DNA of 64,000 nt from Nautilus pompilius. Lineage: Eukaryota; Mollusca; Cephalopoda; Nautilida; Nautilidae. The position numbers and the translations under genes were made by a program. How positions within the stretch are numbered: position 1 is the stretch's first letter; each line of letters starts with the position of its first letter. The DNA lies in contig JACATO010000626.1 of assembly GCA_018389105.1 (NCBI GenBank), forward strand, positions 806,001 to 870,000. Reading direction: 5' to 3'. This document shows positions 60,962-64,000 of this stretch, one piece after another. The notes under the pieces were generated by a model. It did not search any database. It had not been told where the DNA came from and worked only from the letters and a program-made list of their open reading frames with translations.

Positions 60962-62823
60962 CACTGGTCAACAAAATTAAATGTATTATACTCATTATGA
61001 ATGCAAACCAACTTTTTTAGACTAATTTTTCATGCTGATTTCAGAATTTCACTCCATTTGTATGCAGCACGTATCAGTTTTTCAGTAGATACATGCAAAT
61101 ATTTACATATTTGTATATATGAAATCATTAACGTAATAAATAAGGACATATTATTTTTAGAAAGTAAATGAGTTTATTGAGTTAAAAATCATCACTATCA
61201 TTCTACAAAGAGTGAATACACAAAAAATGGGTCAGACAAAACAGACAAAGTTAGAACAACAGAGTTAGAAACATTGTGATTTGGATTTCCGGCAGTGTTC
61301 CTGATCTGGTTGATCACGGTAAAGTGTCCAGCAGTAGTCAGCCAGCATATTGTCATTCCAGAAGCCTTGGTACCGTTTCTCCATAGCACTAATGCCCTGG
61401 TGAAATCTTTCACCATGTTCATCAGACACTGCTGCAAGGTTATCTGCGAAGAAATCCAGATGGGAGTCCAAGAAGTGAACTTTCAGTGACATGCGACAAC
61501 CCATTGCTGAGTAACATTTCAGAAGATTCTTGATGCCATCCTTGTAGTCCATTGCCTTCTTGTTGCCCAAGAAATTCTCACAGATCCAATTGAAAGCATT
61601 CCAGGCAGGCAGTTCCAGTTCATCCAGTGTTGTCTTGAAGTTGACACCTTTGAGTACTTCTCTAATTTGGGGTCCGAGATACCCTCTTTCAACTTCGCCT
61701 GTGTGATTTTGGGAAACTTTTCTACAATATACTCAAACCCTCTGGCATTTCTCTTCCCTACTGTCTTTACAAACTGTTTCATCAGTCCAAGCTTTATGTG
61801 CAAATGAGGCTTCTTGACGCTAGACAATCCTGGCTGGTACGATGTTCTTGTCTGCCAGTTTGATTCCGAATAATGTCTGTCAGTTGCCAAACTATCCCAT
61901 AGACACAAGAAACAACAGTATTTTGTGAAACCTGACTGCATTCCCATTAACATTCAAATGGCTTTTAAATCTCCACATATTTTCCATGAGTATCTTTCAT
62001 AGGCAATGGCGTGAAGTAAAAGTTCCATATTCTCATATGATTCATGAAGATGAACGGAGTGTGCAATAGGAATGGAGGACTTCAAATTACCATTATGGAG
62101 AAGTACAGCTTTTAAACTTCGTTTTGAAGAGTCAATAAACAAATGCCACTCTGCAGGGTTAGGGTTAATGGCAAAAGGCATGGACTTCTTCCTCTTATTG
62201 AACAAGTCATGTAAGCCATTTGAGCAAGCTGAGCAGGTAAAATGTGGTGCCCATAACTTGTCCTGATCTCCAAGAGGACAGTCAAAGTATAGCTTATAAA
62301 TCTTCTTGATCTCTGGTGTTTTGTACGTTTTTGAGCTTTCACAATAAATTGTCCACAGACATAACAAAACACATCAGGAGGATTTCTACACTGTCTTGAC
62401 ATTGCTAACACTGTAAAACAAGTAAGGAAATAGATACAAACGGTTATACTTATATTGAATTTGAGATGATGAAATATTTCATCAGACCAATTATGACTGG
62501 ACAATTTGAGATGTTGAAACACCTATTCCATCAGACTAAACTTGATTGGTTAATTTAAGATGATGAAATATTTCATCTGAACTATGCAGCAATGGATAAT
62601 GTAGTTTATTTTAAAGGTATGTTTCCATGATGTAAATGAAATACATGCATACCAGTCGTTAATTGGAATTTCTATGTAATGCATGAGCTAAAACCAAAAA
62701 ACTTTCCCATCTTGAAAACTGTACGTGATGTCAAAAAACTAATTGTATATTTTAAATCAGCATTAAAAACTACACTAAGTACACCTTGACATATGCTTGA
62801 TGGAAAACACTTGTTAACCAGTG
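60962..62823 (-). mobile_element. TIR element of unnamed family, copy 2
   Basis: It begins CACTGGTCAACAAAATTAAA and ends TTGTTAACCAGTG, inverted termini of 13 bp with one mismatch. Length is 1862 bp, against 1735 bp for copy 1. It aligns with 21935-23669 along its length and preserves about 180 bp (62111-62290) missing there. A perfect 16-bp palindrome, GATGAAATATTTCATC, occurs twice near the right end (62468-62483 and 62562-62577) and once in copy 1 (23314-23329). Both copies contain one minus-strand gene. The target duplication is unclear here. Confidence 0.88.
61265..62402 (-). pseudogene. Transposase-like protein of unnamed invertebrate family, copy 2
   Basis: The start Met is at 62402 (MSRQCRNPPDVFCYVCGQF). 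A frameshift in 62310-62360 leads to LYFDCPLGDQDKLWAPHFTC and SACSNGL, giving a second CxxC. Next come EWHLFIDSSKRSLKAVLLHN, IPIAHSVHLHESYENMELLL and WKICGDLKAI. A TGA at 61955-61957 interrupts, and the frame continues directly with MLMGMQSGFTKYCCFLCLWD (a third CxxC). A small deletion near 61675 shifts frame again before LGNKKAMDYKDG. The C-terminus has HFLDSHLDFF, VSDEHGERFHQ and MLADYCWTLYRD and stops at 61265. The GD, CFLC and DEHGERFH blocks are compatible with an RNase H-type transposase with a C(2)C insert. That is inference. The family is widespread in arthropods and cnidarians by my recollection, usually unannotated. Confidence 0.8.
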
Positions 62824-64000
62824 TAATTAATCCACATGATGTTTGGAAAAGGTGTTAGGGGTCATTGGGTAGGACAAGTAGTTACATGGTCATTGTTTGG
62901 TTTGGGGATTTACAGTAAATTATTGAAAACTCTCATGACTGATGCATTTGCAGCCACTATTCTGAAATTTAACAATATTAGTCGTCATTCCACCAGCTTT
63001 CATTGACTGTTATTAAATAAAATCACTGACAATAAAGCAATGAAAAGATTCATCCTACTAAGAAAGATTTCAAAATACTTAGAAAATTCTATTTTATTTC
63101 ACCTAAATACATTTCAGTTTTGACTATTGTTATTAATGGAAACATTGCATTATAAAACATTTACTTTGTAATTATTGCTATATATATGATACATTTTTTT
63201 TTATTTTTAAATACCTAATTCACACAACCACGATACTTTTTTCCACGCCCTGTTACAACCCATTTCATCCATCTTATTCATCTTTACACATCTCCAGGAT
63301 ACTATTACATTTAGCTATCATTAATGATGATGATTTTCATGAGAATAATGTCCTAATAGCATGTCACACTTAACGTTCAATCTCTATATTCTGATTTTAC
63401 AAAAAAAAAACTTTTATTTTTTTTTTATTAATTAATTTTCAGAGAATCAGTTCAGTGCAGAATTATGGCCGAATGTGGTGTACAGAAATCTCGTGTGTTT
63501 GGTTTTCTCTCTTCATTTGTAGAGAAAATGTCAATTTTATAACTAAGATTTCTACACTCGTCTTATTTCTGGTGAGAGCAAACTTAATAAACCTTTGTTA
63601 GACTTTTGCTTATATCTCACTTTCCACACCTATTATTAGGCTCACAGCTTCATAGTTACTGCAACACTCTGGAGAAAAGTGCATGAATCTCGTTGGAAAG
63701 CCATTTTCAGTTAGAAATTATTCACTTCAATATTTCCAGTGTGATACCATCAAAAACTACCAGGAAATATCTTTCTTTTTGATTCTGAGGTTATGTTCAA
63801 GTATCATTGCCGTAATTTGCATTTAAAAAAAAAATAATTAAAATATTATGCATAATTCTGTTGCTCTGCACTATTTCAAAACAGTGGATTAATTCTTTTC
63901 CAGTAATCAAAATAACTGTAGTTCTCATTGCAGTTTGCTGACATTGATAATACAAGAATAGAACTCAGTGAGTAGTATATTTGTAAATCAGTTTTTGGAT
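62824..64000. other. AT-rich DNA, no gene recognised
   Basis: Homopolymer runs and short AT repeats only. Confidence 0.55.

Overview
This window looks like non-coding, repeat-rich DNA from an animal nuclear genome. It is AT-rich, has long stretches without ORFs and many microsatellites, and carries fossils of several metazoan transposon families: mariner, Tc1, pogo/Tigger, hAT/ZMYM-like and Ty3/Gypsy. A degenerate tRNA-derived SINE-like block near 46.5 kb is reminiscent of mollusc and cephalopod SINEs, so a mollusc, possibly a cephalopod, is my best guess. I cannot prove that from sequence alone. I found no convincing host protein-coding gene, no rRNA gene and no intact tRNA gene.

Layout. 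(1) 1-14957 is one uninterrupted tandem array of a degenerate 45-bp unit, about 330 copies. In one frame it reads as a 15-residue peptide repeat, consensus MATALTFYHAAGTKN. The array has internal higher-order structure and switches monomer subfamily near 11.5 kb. (2) About 15.0-17.6 kb is a heavily decayed Ty3/Gypsy pol relic lying directly against the array. (3) 20806-21899 is a complete-length mariner with near-perfect TIRs and a frameshifted DD34D transposase. Only 35 bp away, at 21935-23669, starts the first of two copies of a TIR element (the second is at 60962-62823). It encodes a zinc-binding, probably transposase-like protein that I recognise as a widespread unnamed invertebrate family but cannot place in a superfamily. 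(4) 23.7-34.9 kb is mostly AT-rich sequence with microsatellites and a Tigger C-terminal fossil near 30 kb. (5) 34.9-36.0 kb holds a Gypsy RNase H relic followed by a GC-rich, CpG-rich stretch that ends in five tandem 47-48 bp units, each combining a CCAAT box and a GC box. (6) 36.3-45 kb holds two separate hAT/ZMYM-type transposase pseudogenes, a hAT foldback, and a 709-bp internally deleted IS630/mariner-type element with perfect 30-bp TIRs. (7) 47.3-48.2 kb is a Tc1-type transposase fossil, and 51.2 kb holds a second Tc1 fragment. (8) 51759-54090 is a complete pogo/Tigger element with 23-bp TIRs, a TA duplication and a transposase broken by frameshifts, a stop and loss of a catalytic Asp. 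The remainder is unannotated AT-rich DNA.

No genes here form an operon or pathway. The units are independent selfish elements and one very large minisatellite. The most unusual objects are the 45-bp/15-codon array with its layered higher-order repeats, the two-copy element of unnamed family, and the tandem CCAAT/GC-box block.
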